Positions 1 to 12,080 are shown, numbered from the stretch's first letter. The stretch: 64,000 bases of DNA from Anaspis maculata (GCA_949128115.1 OX421964.1:51624601-51688600); one strand, 5' to 3'. Made by a program: numbers and translations. Notes: a model not told the origin generated them from the sequence alone.

Positions 1-431
1 AGAGTACTTTCACTTTCTTTGATACGTTAGGTTGGGATAGTTTTAGGTTAGGGCTAGACTTACATGACAGATATGTAAACAGAATTCAAATCGATTTGAA
101 TACCGAGTTCGAACCACTCATGTGAACACTTCCGTATTCAATCCCGATACCGTTTTCAAATCGATTTCAATTCTCCATGGAAACGTAGTATCTATTCTGT
201 GGTACAGGTATAGGATGAGTCATAAACGAACAAAATCCAATTTTGCTAAAAAAAACCGCTTAAAAAAATTGAACAGTTGAAAACCACAGTCTTCAATAAG
301 TGGTTATCTCGGTAAAAATTCATTATGCTTCACAGTTAGTCGCTTATAAACTTAAATTAGGTTGGCATCCGTCAAACAGATGTCTTTCTGATACATGGCA
401 GGGATACAGGGACTCCTACGCCACTGATGTA
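1..431. other. No gene recognised; AT-rich sequence
   Basis: I see no splice-bounded coding exon or recognisable repeat here. An open frame from about 300 to 518 runs through into the MITE that follows and is not protein-like. Confidence 0.4.
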
Positions 432-570
432 AGGGTGGGTTCAGTCAGCTATTTAGCCGCGGTTTTAGTTTTAGCCGTAAGCGCTGCATCGATTATTGGC
501 TGTTCTGAGGAGGCATAAGAGCCAATGGGCGTCGCTGCGCTTGTGACTAAAATTAAAACTTGCGGCTAAT
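432..570. repeat. Truncated copy of the 168-bp Harbinger-type MITE
   Basis: The sequence closely matches the complete element at 36083-36250: the left terminal motif (GGTTCAGTCAGCT), the segment around AGCGCTGCATCG, the block CCAATGGGCGTCGCTGCGCT and the inner part of the right terminal repeat are all present. The last part of the right terminal repeat is missing after 570. This copy is more diverged and broken than the one at 36 kb. Confidence 0.75.
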
Positions 571-575
571 GGTGG

Positions 576-671
576 ATTCATGCATGGTAATTTAAAATTT
601 AAAATTCAACATTTAATTTTATTACATGGGAAACCAATGATTTTAAATTTTCAATTTCCATGCATGAATCT
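576..671. repeat. Small AT-rich foldback (hairpin) element
   Basis: The ends ATTCATGCATGG and CCATGCATGAAT are inverted copies, and the inside continues as inverted AATTTAAAATTT-type sequence. It directly follows the broken MITE at 432-570, so it may have contributed to that break. Confidence 0.5.
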
Positions 672-891
672 ATGAAATGCGAGATGGCCCTTTAGCTACT
701 GGTGGTGAAGTAAGGTGGCCGCTGACCCCGTCACAAACTTAATATTTTTATGGCTTTTATGGCGAACAACCATTTTACATGGATATGTCAAAATGGTATA
801 TATTTTAAATAAACTAAAAAAAAAAAAATAGTAAATAGGTACTGGATCCGATTGCTACTTCACTTATAACATGACAATCGTTTTGTTACAG

Positions 892-1071
892 GTAGAAAAA
901 GACGCGCGAAAGCTGGCAAGGATACCAGACTTGACTAGTGCACTAAGTGTATCGTCCTCGCCCGTCGTACTAGTCCGTAAAGAAAAAAAGCACCGCATCG
1001 TTCTACAATGGACAGTCACGTTATCAGCGGTAGCGATGTGTGCGTACCGAGTGTACAAATCGATTAAATGA
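892..1071 (+). CDS. Candidate terminal exon of a C-terminally membrane-anchored protein
   Basis: A good splice acceptor (TTTTGTTACAG) at 881-891 opens a frame of 59 codons ending at TGA 1069-1071. The peptide begins VEKDARKLARIPDLTSAL. It ends in a hydrophobic stretch (IVLQWTVTLSAVAMCAYRVY) followed by a short lysine-containing tail, the layout of a tail-anchored or single-pass protein. An AATAAA lies at 1402-1407. Codons look gene-like rather than repeat-like. If real, the rest of the gene lies to the left of the window, and this gene ends tail-to-tail with the SDR gene on the other strand. I do not recognise the family. It could also be a chance open frame. Confidence 0.4.
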   Translation, partial: VEKDARKLARIPDLTSALSVSSSPVVLVRKEKKHRIVLQWTVTLSAVAMCAYRVYKSIK

Positions 1072-1436
1072 AAAACAAACACGATCATAAGAACAATAGT
1101 CAATGCAATAACTAGGCAGGGATCTGAGATCTAGTTGAATTATTATTATTTATAGTGATGGGCCCTCTGAGAGAAGACAAGCTGATTTTTTTTTCCTTTG
1201 TTAGTCTTCCGTTATTGTGACAGCATTTGCATTTTACTTTTTTATCATCAGTAATTTTTACTGCAAAATTGAAAAGTCTTACACAAAGGCATTTATATCT
1301 GTTCTACTAACCTTTGTACCTGACATAGGGTATTTTGTGGTGTCAATGCCTTATAATAATGATTGTATTTAAAGACTAGTTATTGTTATAATAGGAATTT
1401 AAATAAAACAATTATTTTAAACAAAAACTACCGCCT

Positions 1437-2487
1437 TTAACTCAATTTTTCTGCTCGTTTTTCCATTACAAAGAAATAGAGCGTCGGAAAATATTTTCTC
1501 AGAAATATGGCTACTTTGGGCATGAGCGTGCTGATGACAACTTCTTTCTTTCTTTGCACTACAGCTCGGCCAATTACTTCAGCCACATATTCAGGAGTGT
1601 AGCCCTCAGCTGTGTTATTGTCCATTTCTCCATGGGCGATGCCCGAGCCCGTCAGGGCATTTACAGAAAGAGCCGTCCGGATGTACCCTGGATTCACCAT
1701 AGTTACTATGATGTTATGGACTGCAACTTCAGCCCTGAGGCTATCACAAAATGCTTGCAGAGCATGCTTTGATGCTCCGTATGCGGAGCGTTCAGGTAAA
1801 GCCACCAGGCCTTGTACTGAACTTATGAAGACTATATGGCCGGATTTGTTCTCAATCATGCTCGGCAAGACAGCTAGAATGTTGAGTTATGCATGTTTTC
1901 AAGTTTATTACTTATAAATTGTTAATACTACACCTTTAGTTAAAGCGACGGCTCCAAAATAATTCACTAGCATTATTTTAATATCTACATCAGGTCTAGT
2001 CAGAATTACGCTGCCCCTGTGAGAAATTCCTCCGTTATTAATTAAAATATCAATCTTCCCTGTTACAAGAAGGATTTTGTTGATATGCCCAGGCAAGGCA
2101 TTCAAGTCACTGAGATCCAAGGGATTTATGATTGGCGGTAATGTAGGTATGGTAGAATGACTTTTGAGTAAGTCTTGTCGTACTCTTTCCAGTTCTTGTC
2201 TCCTTCGAGCGCACAAAACTACCTGACAGCCTTTCTTGTAGTACTCATGTGCTAGCGCTTCGCCTAAACCGGAACTGGCCCCAGTGATGACTACAACCTG
2301 AAAAGTCTAGCAATGAAAAATCAATTGTACAAAATCAACATCTCACCTTCGTCACCAGAGCGTTGTAGTTCCTTTTGAGGATCACTGCTCGACACATTTT
2401 GAATACTATCCATGAAATTGTGACTCCAAGACTCAAATAATTGATGAATCTGAACGAGAACAATGTGGTCTTCTTTTTGGCTTGCAT
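1437..2487 (-). CDS. Membrane-anchored short-chain dehydrogenase/reductase, DHRS7-like (copy A)
   Basis: NAD(P)-dependent oxidoreductase of the classical SDR superfamily, most like the insect 'dehydrogenase/reductase SDR family member 7' proteins; the substrate is unknown. Three coding exons: 2347-2487, 1934-2297 and 1437-1873, joined by introns of 49 bp and 60 bp with GT/AG ends and matching phases, giving 313 aa. Visible in the protein are an N-terminal hydrophobic helix (about residues 10-30, probable ER membrane anchor), the cofactor motif TGASSGLG from residue 52, the NNGG motif (ILINNGG), the catalytic serine in FISSVQG and the active-site YxxxK in SAYGASK. I chose the start at 2487 because it matches the length of the paralogue at 20966; an in-frame ATG lies 36 bp upstream. 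All catalytic residues are kept, so it should be functional. It differs from copy B by the extra 60-bp intron. Confidence 0.9.
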
Positions 2488-2880
2488 TTTAATGAGGTGA
2501 AATTCCAATAAATGATATCCCAAGTGTCACTCTGATAGAGTGCTGTCGTCATATCGGAATAGAGCGATACGCCATGGAAAGCGTTTCATTTGTGTTGGTG
2601 ATAGTTTAAAAATAAATTATTCATCAAATAAAGTAAATAGCTCAATAGAAGATTGTGATTATTTTTATCAAAATTAAATATCTGTCAGTGTCAGTTTGAC
2701 ATTGGCATTTATGAGACACCCGCAGCCGGACAGCTGATTGAGGATGAGCGGGAATTTCGAATGGAGATCGAAACAGCAGTTCTCAACAACTGTAGTTACT
2801 TACAGGTTACAGGTGTTCACGCGAGACATCCATGCGCGAGACGGATACCCCCCCCATGAAAAAAAACTTCCCCTTCAAGA
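2488..2880. other. Upstream region of SDR copy A; no element recognised
   Basis: This stretch should contain the 5' UTR and promoter of the minus-strand SDR gene. I see no clear TATA box or repeat in it. Confidence 0.3.
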
Positions 2881-3032
2881 ATAGCTGCTTTCTTTCGGTC
2901 AGGATCACGGATCATGATTCGGAAATCCGCTGACTGGATTGGTTGGATTGGTTGCACGTGACACAGCCAACCAACCCCGTGAGCGGATTTCCGGATCATG
3001 ATCCGTGATCCTGAGCGAAAGAAAGCAGCTAT
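2881..3032. repeat. Foldback element with about 53-bp arms
   Basis: The arm starting AGCTGCTTTCTTTCGGTCAG at 2883 is matched by its inverted copy ending at 3032. Both arms contain the palindromic ACGGATCATGAT/ATCATGATCCGT block. The loop is about 45 bp. Confidence 0.75.
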
Positions 3033-3120
3033 AATTCGAGAAAAAAAACTTTCCTGGAACAATTTTTTCCATAGTTTCTGAATAATATGTCAAGTGTAAT
3101 TTTCCATTTCGTGCCATATA

Positions 3121-4010
3121 CAGGATGTCCGTTTTTCGAGGCTAAGCATGGGTATCTCGCTTATCTTTAGAGATACAGAGTCGGTTAAATTAGAAAAAAG
3201 TTGCGAATTTTCATGACGATCAATCATCCAGTCAGTTTTAGTTTTCGAGATATCGAGAAAATTTTTGTTTTTATTTTTTATTTGAAAAACGGTTGAAGGT
3301 AGCCTTTTCTAATTAAGATATTGTGAAGGCACTTTTCCAAGGGAAATTCAATGTTGTCAAAATCTTCATTCTAGCTTTCAAAACAACCGAGATATGACAT
3401 TCAACTTTTTCTCTCATGGGCGCCATATTGAATTTTGACATTTTTAAATACAATTTTTTTTTCTGGTTACAACGATGTGTCACATGTCACTTTTGAACTC
3501 ATGCTTTTGAGCAAAACATTTTTTTTAAATTTTTCAAAGAGTGCTTTGGAAACAAAATCAGCACCGACAATGAAAAAAAAACACGTAAATGTTGAACATT
3601 TATTCAACAGTGACATGTGGCACATCGTTGTAACCAGAAAAGAACACCGTATTCAAAAATATCAAAATCCAATATGGCGCCCATTAGAGAAAAAAGTTGA
3701 ATGTCGTATCTTGGTTGCCTTGAAAGCTAGGATAAAGATTTTGGCAGCTTTGAATTCTTCTTGAAAAAGTGCCCTGACAATGTCTAGATTGGAAAACGCC
3801 ACCTTCAACCGTTTTTTGAAAAAAAAAATGGAAAAAAAATTCAAATTCCTGTTTTTTCACGATATCTCAAAAACTAAAATCGATACGTCAAATTTCTTTT
3901 TGGATCATTGATCGTCATGAAAATGCGCAACTTTTTTCTAATTCAACCGACTTTGTATCTCTCAAGATAAGCGAGATACCCATGCTTAGCCTCGAAAAAC
4001 GGGCACCCTG
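3121..4010. mobile_element. Nonautonomous foldback transposon (CAGGATGTCCG ends, TA flanks)
   Basis: Ends CAGGATGTCCGTTTTTCGAG and its inverted copy (CTCGAAAAACGGGCACCCTG) lie next to TA on both sides (3119-3120, 4011-4012). The whole 890 bp folds back: the segment with GCTAAGCATGGGTATCTCGC near the left end reappears inverted near 3975, and the internal ACATTTTT and ATGGCGCCCAT segments also pair. No transposase frame is present. Confidence 0.8.
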
Positions 4011-5290
4011 TAGGTACAGCGGCGTCCCATTTTTTTTTGCTTTTTTTCGAAACACCTGTATTTCATCAGCACAATCGATGCACATTGTTCTCCTAATTAC
4101 AAATACGCATTTGACTCCTAGATTTTTTTTGAAAAAAGATTGAAAATTCACAATGTCATCTTTAAAAACGTCTATTTTTTGAGAATGATGGACTCATTTC
4201 AGAATTCAAATATGTCCAGCATATTTTGTTTCACTTTTAAATGACATGGAATGATATAAAATGACAAAAAATATTCGGGACATCTGCCTTCCAAAAAAAG
4301 TGCAACACCATGAAGCCGTGGATCAATTTTATTCAAATTTTCGCAAAACATGTGTTTTAACAATAGAAACAAACGATTAGATTCTGGAAATCGTAATACA
4401 AGGAACTTCAGAAAAAATTAATAATGTGTCGCTCCTCCACGATTTGCCCGACACTCATTAACCCTACGAGGCATGCTTTCAATCAAGTGGTCGATTGCCG
4501 CTTGTGACAAGCCATCCTATGCCTCTTGCAAGGCCATACGGAGATCTTCCAAGTTGTTGGGAGGATGGCGTAATTGCCCCACCTTTCTTCCCATCATATC
4601 CCACACGTGTTCGATGGGCGACAAATCAGGAGAGCAAGCAGGCCATGGAAGCACGTCAACGTGTGCATCTTCCAGGAACTGCATTGAAGCTCTTGCCGTA
4701 TGAGGACGTGCATTGTCTTGCTGGAAAATAGGGTTGTTGAGCCCCTGAAGGTATGGAAGGCAAACGGGTTCCAGCACACTCGCGATGTAAGATGCAGCTG
4801 TCATAGTGCCCTCAATGAACACCAATGGTGACCTGCTTCCATGGCATATTGCTCCCCAAACCATCAATCCGGGTGTACGGGCAGTGTGTCGCTCGGCAAA
4901 AAATTCGGGATTATGCCGTTCCTCACGAAAGCGCCTCACCCTCCCCCGGCCGTCATGAGCCCAAAGACAAAAGCGGGACTCGTCACTGAAGACCACCCGA
5001 TGCCATTCTTGGACCCAGTTTCTGCGCTCATTGCACCACTCCAATCTTCTGGCCCGGTGAACAGGAGTGAGGGGAAGGGTTAACAGCGGACGATAAGAAC
5101 TTAGCCCAAAAGACCTAATTCTTCTATAGACCGTGCTCATTGAGATTGGGCGTCCTATAGCTGCAACCCACTCGTTTCCGACTGCTCGGGTTGTCGTAAA
5201 TCGGTCTCTTACAGCCGCTACTCGAAGACGTTGATCTTGACGTACCGTGGAGGCTCTACGACGACCAGATCCATTCCGTCGCCGATAATT

Positions 5291-6103
5291 GACCTTTCCA
5301 ATTTTAGGAGATAGAAAGTACATGGTTTTTCGAGGTCACCTTTGACGTTTTGACGTTTATGACGTTTGGACGTTTCGTTTCTGACTTTTGCGGGAATTTT
5401 GAATCGGTTAGCTATACTGTTCCCATTATCATGTGGGGAAAGTCACTAGAGCCCATAAGGGAGTTTTTAATGGACGAAGTAATAGAGTTTTTTCGTAGTA
5501 AGATGCACGTGTCTGGTGCAGCGTGATCCCTGATGGTGCTGGTGCAGCCACACTTCCATCAAGTTTGGGTCTTTCCTGAACCGGTGCATGGTGATGCCGG
5601 GTGTATTCGTCTTATTCTCGCACTCGCATAGAGCGACACAACACCCTTGAACCATTTCTGTAAGTCTTCTCAGTTTTCCACTACATATAACACACTTATT
5701 GATAAGAACGAGGGTAAGAACAAGTGAAATCATGAAATCCATGCTGAAATCAAATAAATACACGACAGAGCGCTTGTCAGATTCGAAAAATTTCCCATTG
5801 TCAGAAACGAAATGTCATATCTCAAGAAACATAGGACGCTTTCCAATAACTGCGACAAGACGGATACACAATGTCAAAGTGCACTTGCCAGCTCAATTCT
5901 AAACTCAGCCTCGCCAATGTTTCGATTGTGTCGACATGTGGTGCTATTACTGCTATTGGAACGCTAGCTGTGTCAAATTGTGTTCATATGTGTCGAATTG
6001 TGTCCTTATACGCCTTATTGGGAAGCGCCCAATGACCTCGATTAACCGTATCTTATACGCATGACGTCACAGTAAAGAGAGACAACAGAAAATTGGAGAC
6101 CTC
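5291..6103 (-). mobile_element. Insertion within the Tc1 transposase, carrying a THAP fragment
   Basis: The 813 bp split the transposase codons and are flanked by AATT on both sides (5287-5290 and 6104-6107), which fits a 4-bp target-site duplication. Imperfect 15-bp terminal inverted repeats (GACCTTTCCAATTTT and, inverted, GAGGTCTCCAATTTT; 3 mismatches) mark the ends. It carries a THAP zinc-finger fragment on the minus strand. Confidence 0.7.
5467..5655 (-). pseudogene. THAP-type zinc-finger fragment
   Basis: From an ATG at 5655 the frame reads MVQGCCVALCECENKTN and then PGITMHRFRKDPNLMEVWLH. This matches the start of a THAP DNA-binding domain: the first Cys pair, the HRF motif and the invariant Trp. 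The domain is then cut short; the C-terminal AVP-type box is absent, and only a chance-like CTRH follows. THAP domains occur in P-element-like and other transposases and in proteins derived from them. The fragment is therefore probably part of the inserted element rather than a host gene. Confidence 0.6.
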
Positions 6104-6435
6104 AATTGGCCTCCTCGTTCCATCTCCGCCACCATCTCATCACAGTCGAAGCATTGCAACCAACAAGTCTCGCAATTCTTCGATACGAAATCCCCTCATT
6201 TTTTAAGCCAATAATCTGTCCCTTCTGGAACTCGGTTAAATGATGGTACTGCCGAGGTTGACGGGCTCTTGGCATTTCAGGACTCTTGGGGTTCACTATT
6301 GAAACTTATTGCAAAAAATGTGGTTTATTGTAACAACCAGGAAAAACGAAAAACAATTTCTTGTGTTTTACGGTTACCAAGGGGAAAAACAAAACAACTA
6401 CAGCGCCTAGATATCCAGAATGTTAATCATTTGTT

Positions 6436-6573
6436 ATGGTGCTATTCTGTAAAAAATAACATTCCATAAACGCTCTGTTATGTAAAAATCCCTGTCAGCC
6501 ATTGGCTGTTGCCTAGGTAATAACAACGTAACAGAGCCTTTATGGAATGTAATTTTTTAGAGAATCGCACCAT
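6436..6573. repeat. 138-bp foldback MITE
   Basis: Inverted arms begin ATGGTGCTATTCTGTAAAAA and end with the complementary block TTTTTTAGAGAATCGCACCAT. Each arm carries ACATTCCATAAA and CTCTGTTA. It is nested inside the Tc1 element. Confidence 0.7.
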
Positions 6574-6658
6574 TAGTGTAGATGAAATACTTGTTTTGTG
6601 AAAATTTGATCAAAATCAGCCAACGGCATCGAGGTGTTGCACTTTTTTTGGAAGGCAG

Positions 6659-7703
6659 TATATTTGATTCCTGAAATTAATCGATTATTTTGAAAAAAAA
6701 TTGAAATGCCAACCGTGAATTTTTCAATTTTTTTCAGAAAAAAATTAGGAACTGTCATGCATATTCCGTGCATATTCATAAGCGCGCGCGGCACAACGAG
6801 ACACGAGAGTGAGAGTGCATTTTGAGTCTTTCAAGTGAAACGCCGCGGGAACGGTACCTAGTAGGTTCTGTAAAATAAAACTACAAGTTTTGAAGACAAC
6901 CTAGTTTTAAAACTAGGTATTGATTGAACCCCCGTGTCAATGATAAATATGAATTTGCATTTCATTTTTATAGCCATTATAGTAGCTTCTTATTAGGGCT
7001 AAATTTCAAGTTCGACTTGCAACCCGCGATAAGCTGCGTCACGGCTCAAGCCATAGGATTTGCTCTGGCCATTGGCTGGAAGGGATCACGTGACTTTCTT
7101 GCGCCACTGCACGAGTTGAAGTCGGACATGAAATTTAGGCCTTAGGAAGCCAGATAAAGGCATACCTACTTATATGCCGATCAGTTTTTAAATTCAGCAC
7201 TAGAACGGTGATTTTTGCACGCCAAGTTGGCAATTCTGCGATATTTGGGGATGCTCAAATTTGTAATGTTGGATCAATATTTCCTCAGATGACCTTGAAT
7301 TCGTATTGTCAATCGAGTACAGCGCTGTTGCAAGATTGTATGAACGCTCAAGACGTCTTGATTTTGGTAGACTTTCTCCAGTTTAAATGGGCGACTGGTG
7401 AACAGTTTTTTTTTAAATAAAATAGTGAATCATAATATACCATCATATCATATACTAGGTTGAGAAAACTGTTTTAATGTATGGTCAGAAATGAAGGCCT
7501 AGTGTCTAAAACCAAGAACGGCTCGGCACTCTGTCACTTACCTGCCATTCTGACAAGATAAAAGTCATAACAGCCAAGGCAACACTGTAGCGGAATATGA
7601 TGCAAGGAGACGCCAGAATTGGCATTTCATGTCAAAATTTCCTAACCTCACTGGACTTCGCCACAAAAAGCCCGTTTTCACGTAACTTGGTCTGTCAGCG
7701 TCC
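6659..7703. other. No gene or repeat recognised
   Basis: Unique-looking AT-rich sequence. Short open frames at 6924-7145 and 7208-7420 lack family features and splice context, so I do not call them. Confidence 0.35.
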
Positions 7704-9626
7704 CCCAATGAACATTTCGGGTCACCTAAAGGGATGTTTGTTTTATAAAAGGTATATTAGGGTTTTCTGAACCACTTGTTGTTATATTAAGAGTTTTAAG
7801 GACCCTAAAGTGTTATATACCTCACAGTTTTTTAAAATGGTGACATAAACGTATCTGTTACCATGTTCATGATCACTTTAAGTTTAATTCCTGATAGGTT
7901 TATAAAAGTGTGTATATAGTTGTGTCCATTTACCACCTTATGTAACTGAGGGTAATCTGGTTTTATAGCGGTGTAACAACATACAACTATGAATCTTTCC
8001 AGAATTGCTGTAACCTCAATAAAACAACTCTCATAAATGGTATATAAGTAACCAAATTGAAACCTTCCTAGTGACAAAAGTGAAGGATTAGTGCCGACTA
8101 ATACTGTTAAAAAACCAAAAGTACCTATAACTCGACCTATAACTTCAATTACAAAACACTGAGTTTTACAGGGGGGTCTTTATATAATATGTCGAGCAAT
8201 ATGTGGTCGTTTGAAGTCAAAACAAAATGGATGACAGATCGGGAGAGATTAAGAAAGTGAATTCGCGAATAAAAAACAATTGGAAGAAAGTAAAAAAGTG
8301 GTTCGTTTCATTGTAGAGTGGAACAAAACCTGAATCTCATTCTTACGAGTACATCTTACAATCAACATCTCACAAGTACAATTTTGAACGACATTGCCAG
8401 AATTTTCACAAAATTTTGCGTCGAACTGTCGCACAGGAAATAATTCAGTTTGTCTATGATTCAGTTTGCGCGGGAGAAACCCAGTTGCTACTGCAGGTTT
8501 CATAAAGAGATCAGTTATTACCATTACGACTAGATGTCACCATTATATAACCTTCGGGTATATCACGGTCATTTGTACTTCCGCTATGAAACTTAAAGGC
8601 ACCAAATCGTTACCATTACGATTGGATGCTTCCACTATATAATCTTCGGGTATATTGCGGTCATTTGTACTTCTCCTATATAACCTGAAGGCATATACTG
8701 GTGCCAATGCTTCCTTGAATGTTTGTTATGGGTATAATAGGTCTAAAATTAGCAATACATGTAATATAATTGTTATTTAAGAGTGATAGCTGGCGACTTA
8801 TAATTTCGGCCATATTTGTTTGTTCAAATCATGGAGCTTGTTTGGAACATTTCGTAAAAACGCATATTTTGATTGAAGAAATCATAGAAAATTCATTTAT
8901 TCTTGGAAAGAGGTCTGCATATCGAATGTCATCCAAGGAAAACAAAAAAAAAACAAATTTGTCAATAATAATTTTCATTATTTTCTATGAAAAAGTATCA
9001 AAACCTGTTTATATTTGGAGCGCGTGATTTTTATCGAGGTAGGTCAGAAAATTACTCGATATATTGTACTTCCCAGGTGTTATTCGCGAGTCTACTGGCA
9101 AAAAATTGGTCATTACCATTATAATAGTTGATGAAAAGATTTGTAATAATCAGGATTCATGACTTGTCTTAGCAAAAATCTTATGCCGGATTGAAAGAGA
9201 GACAACATTATGAATAGATATTGCGAGCAAGAGAGAGGCATAGTTCATTTTGTAAAGTAGCTCAGTCACGTAGTTATATATACGTGATAACAACTTCTAT
9301 AAACTAAGTTTATAATCGTTACTAGTGAGTGATAATAACTATATCATCACCTATAGTGATCACAAATAACTTGTGCAGAGTTATATAAGAGGTTTTATAA
9401 AAGGTTTGTAAAAGACGCTGATCACAATAATATAACCATGACTATAAAACTAACGGGTACTTCTGATACGTGACGGTAACCTTTATAGGGTTCTCCACTT
9501 TGGATATATAGATGGTTTGTAAAAGTTATGTAGGAGTAACGAACGCAAACTAATATAACCTATAGTTTCATAAACTAGTGAAGAAAATGTAACGATCACC
9601 TTAATATAACCAAAAATGTTCATTGG
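7704..9626. repeat. Candidate long, diverged inverted-repeat element
   Basis: CCAATGAACATTTCGGGTCA at 7713 is mirrored by an inverted copy ending GTTCATTGG near 9626. Weaker pairing continues inward, with many copies of TATATAACC/GGTTATATA on both strands. Boundaries are approximate and no coding region is seen. Confidence 0.4.
8518..8701. repeat. Tandem duplication, 92-bp unit, two copies
   Basis: TTACCATTACG(A)..GGATG and the segment CTTCGGGTATAT..CGGTCATTTGTACTT occur twice, 92 bp apart (8518 and 8610). The copies differ at several positions. Confidence 0.65.
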
Positions 9627-9851
9627 GCCGTTACACCCTAGGGAACATGACCAACCGCGTTTTAATTTCTACTGAATTTAAAACGTGATCGGCATATAAT
9701 TATCTTGTATAACTATCAGGTACCAATATAACTACAGGTGTTCATTTGAAAAGTTGTCACAACTCACAACTGATTTCTCGCCGCCAAAATTTTTCACAGG
9801 AAAACACCGAAACAGGTCAATTTTTGTTTTGATGGGGACATCTATGACATA

Positions 9852-12080
9852 CCGTCCGTTTTTTATTTTAGGCCCCAGCCCGTAGCACCTTTATTATGAA
9901 TTTCACACCCAATATATTATGTATTTTTGAAATCAGAAAAACAAGAGCTTTCGAGTGGTGATATGTCAAATTATTTTTGACAGATGTCATTTTTTGACTA
10001 ATGACAGAATAGTACTTGTGATACATCATTTTTAAGCCCATAAAATTCTGAGGAGAATTGTGTTTTTATTTTTGGAATAGGGTGTCTTCTACAGCTTCTA
10101 GGGGTCCTTCGAGGGGTCCTTCAATAGGGAAAAAATGTTAAATTTCAGAAATACATAATAATAAGTAAGTAGGTAAAGCAGGTACCTATTTTCAATGTTA
10201 ACTAATCAAAATGATAATTAATTAATCACATGGCCGCATTCATAAGTCACAACAGTTGTGGAACTGTTACCGATTTGTCCTGTGAACGGTGCGCTACTTT
10301 TCCGCTCCGCTCGGAGCGGACGGCCATGTTTTGTAGCGGCTCGGAAGTTCGCTACATTTTGGTAGCATAGTGAGCGATAGGAGTGGGAGGTGGAAGAATG
10401 AGAGAAAAGTTGAATTTTGATGTTCGCAAGTGCCATTCTGACATTTTATGGGTTCAAGAGTGTTGTTCGGTGCTGTTTACCTTGCGTGCTGTTTTGAATT
10501 TTTGAAGATTATAAGTTTTTTCTTAGCTAATGTGAATCGCTTGTTAAATATAGACCATCGAGCTATAGCACTGGGTGAAATTCTCCAAGACCAGATTATA
10601 TTTTCGGCTATTCTTGACGCGGCGCTGGATGTGTCACCGCCAGTCACCGCTACTTCCAACAATGCGTTCGTAAGACGCCAACAGTTCCGAAGGAGCGTAG
10701 CGGTAGCTGCTCCCGTCTTATGAAAGCGGCCAATGAAACAAAGAATGTCCTACAGAAGTTGCTCGAAATGACCGCCTCCTTGTTCCTTGAATGAAAGATT
10801 CAACGATCAGTGAATTGGAACTACCGGCCCAACGCGATGACATCCGAGCTTGCCAGATATGACCCCCCTCGATTTTTTTACGAGTCTACTCGAAAGATAA
10901 GGTGTTTATAGAGTTTCCCAATAATGTGGACGATCTAAAAATTAGATCATCACCGTTAGTTAATTTTAGAAATACCTATTACTTATTGAGTGGCTGTTTC
11001 TGGAAATGACATTTTTTCCTATAGGCGAAATTCAGTGCCATTTCTGCGCTGGCGCAACCATGCTAGGGGATTTGAGAATAATGCCGTATGCTAACACATG
11101 TAAAAAGCGTAATTTCAACATTGTCTATTATTGAAACGGCTGGAAATGAAACTTTCAAATAAGGTATGGAAAAAAGAGTGTTTCTTGATCTTTCATTGTG
11201 TTCAAGACCAGCAATGATGGATCAGTTCTAGATACACAATGAGCGAAAATATGGTTACGTGTTTATCAGTTTGGTGTGTTTTTGAAAATACCGCCCTACT
11301 TCTGGTATTCTTCTCTGCCTTACGGTTGCCGTCCTGTCTGTCAGTGGCATGAAACTGCATGTAAACAAATGGTAACTAAAATTTTATCGGGTTATATCAC
11401 GGGTTATATGTATAATATATCAGAGGTTTTGTGTTTTCTGTTTTTTTTTTCAAAAATGACGGACAGTTTGTTGAGTGCCTGGCTGCAAAAACCGTACGAA
11501 AAGAACATTACAGTTCCATTTCATGTGTGTTCCCAAAAAAACATCACCTTCTAGCCAACCAGTTATACACTGAAAACGGCTTTTTCGTTCTTTTCAGAAC
11601 ACTACGCGCGGAATTCATTTTTTCGACAGCAATGCACATGGACAACATCATTCCACATAATCTAGCATGGAAGTCAGGAGTTTCTTGTCATCTATTTTCC
11701 TTTGTTAAATCGATGGCTGAAAATCTGCAGGTTTTGGCTTTTCCTAGCTCGCGCAGACGCATGAGTTCCATCCCCTAGCTTTGCGAACCTACAGCGCAAC
11801 TCGTGCCGCTGAATATCGCATATTGAAAAACCCCTAGAAGCTGTAAAAAAACCTTATTTCAAAAATAAAAACACAGTTCTCCTCAGAATTCAATGGGCTT
11901 CAAAATGATGTTTCACAAGTACTATTCTGTCATTTGTCAAAAAATGACATCTGTCAAAAATAATTTGACATCATCACTCGAAAGCTCTTGTTTTTCTGAT
12001 TTCAAAAATATATAGTATATTGGGTGTGAAATTCATAATAAAGGTGCTACGGGCTGGGGCCTAAAATAAAAAACGGACGG
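9852..12080. mobile_element. Foldback transposon with about 240-bp terminal inverted repeats
   Basis: Termini CCGTCCGTTTTTTATTTTAG and their inverted copy are flanked by TA (9850-9851, 12081-12082). The inverted repeats run about 240 bp and include CAGCCCGTAGCACCTTTATT. The 1.7-kb middle has open frames (for example 10448-10723) that I cannot assign to any family, and a perfect small palindrome TCCGCTCCGCTCGGAGCGGA near 10301. Joining the flanks across one TA restores the sequence of the host element, so this is a nested insertion. Confidence 0.8.

Larger units (their letters stand above)
4418..6275 (-). pseudogene. Tc1-family DD34E transposase, interrupted
   Basis: Cut-and-paste transposase. 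The N-terminal helix-turn-helix part starts MPRARQPRQYHHL at 6275 and runs to WNEEAN near 6104. The rest resumes inside the element at 5290 (NYRRRNGSGRRRAS). The catalytic core has FSDESRF, QQDNARPHTA and SPIEHVWD, with 34 residues between the second Asp and the Glu, which defines DD34E Tc1-type enzymes. At 4517 a TAG replaces what is normally a Trp codon; reading through it gives 33 more in-frame residues to the natural stop at 4418-4420. The 813-bp insertion separates the DNA-binding and catalytic parts, so the gene is dead. Confidence 0.9.
4284..6658 (-). mobile_element. Tc1/mariner-type transposon, dead and interrupted twice
   Basis: The outer 26 bp (CTGCCTTCCAAAAAAAGTGC and the next 6 bp) are repeated perfectly inverted at 6633-6658, and similarity continues imperfectly for about 75 bp inward. 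A TA follows the right end. Inside is a DD34E transposase reading on the minus strand, broken by a premature stop and by an 813-bp insertion (5291-6103). A 138-bp MITE sits between the transposase start and the right end. Confidence 0.9.

Noticed and set aside
4517..5323. Functional Tc1 transposase
   Set aside because: A stop replaces a Trp codon near the end, and the DNA-binding part is separated from the catalytic part by an 813-bp insertion.
10448..10723. 91-codon plus-strand frame in the 9.85-12.1 kb foldback
   Set aside because: No transposase motif or other family could be recognised; overlapping antisense frame of similar length.
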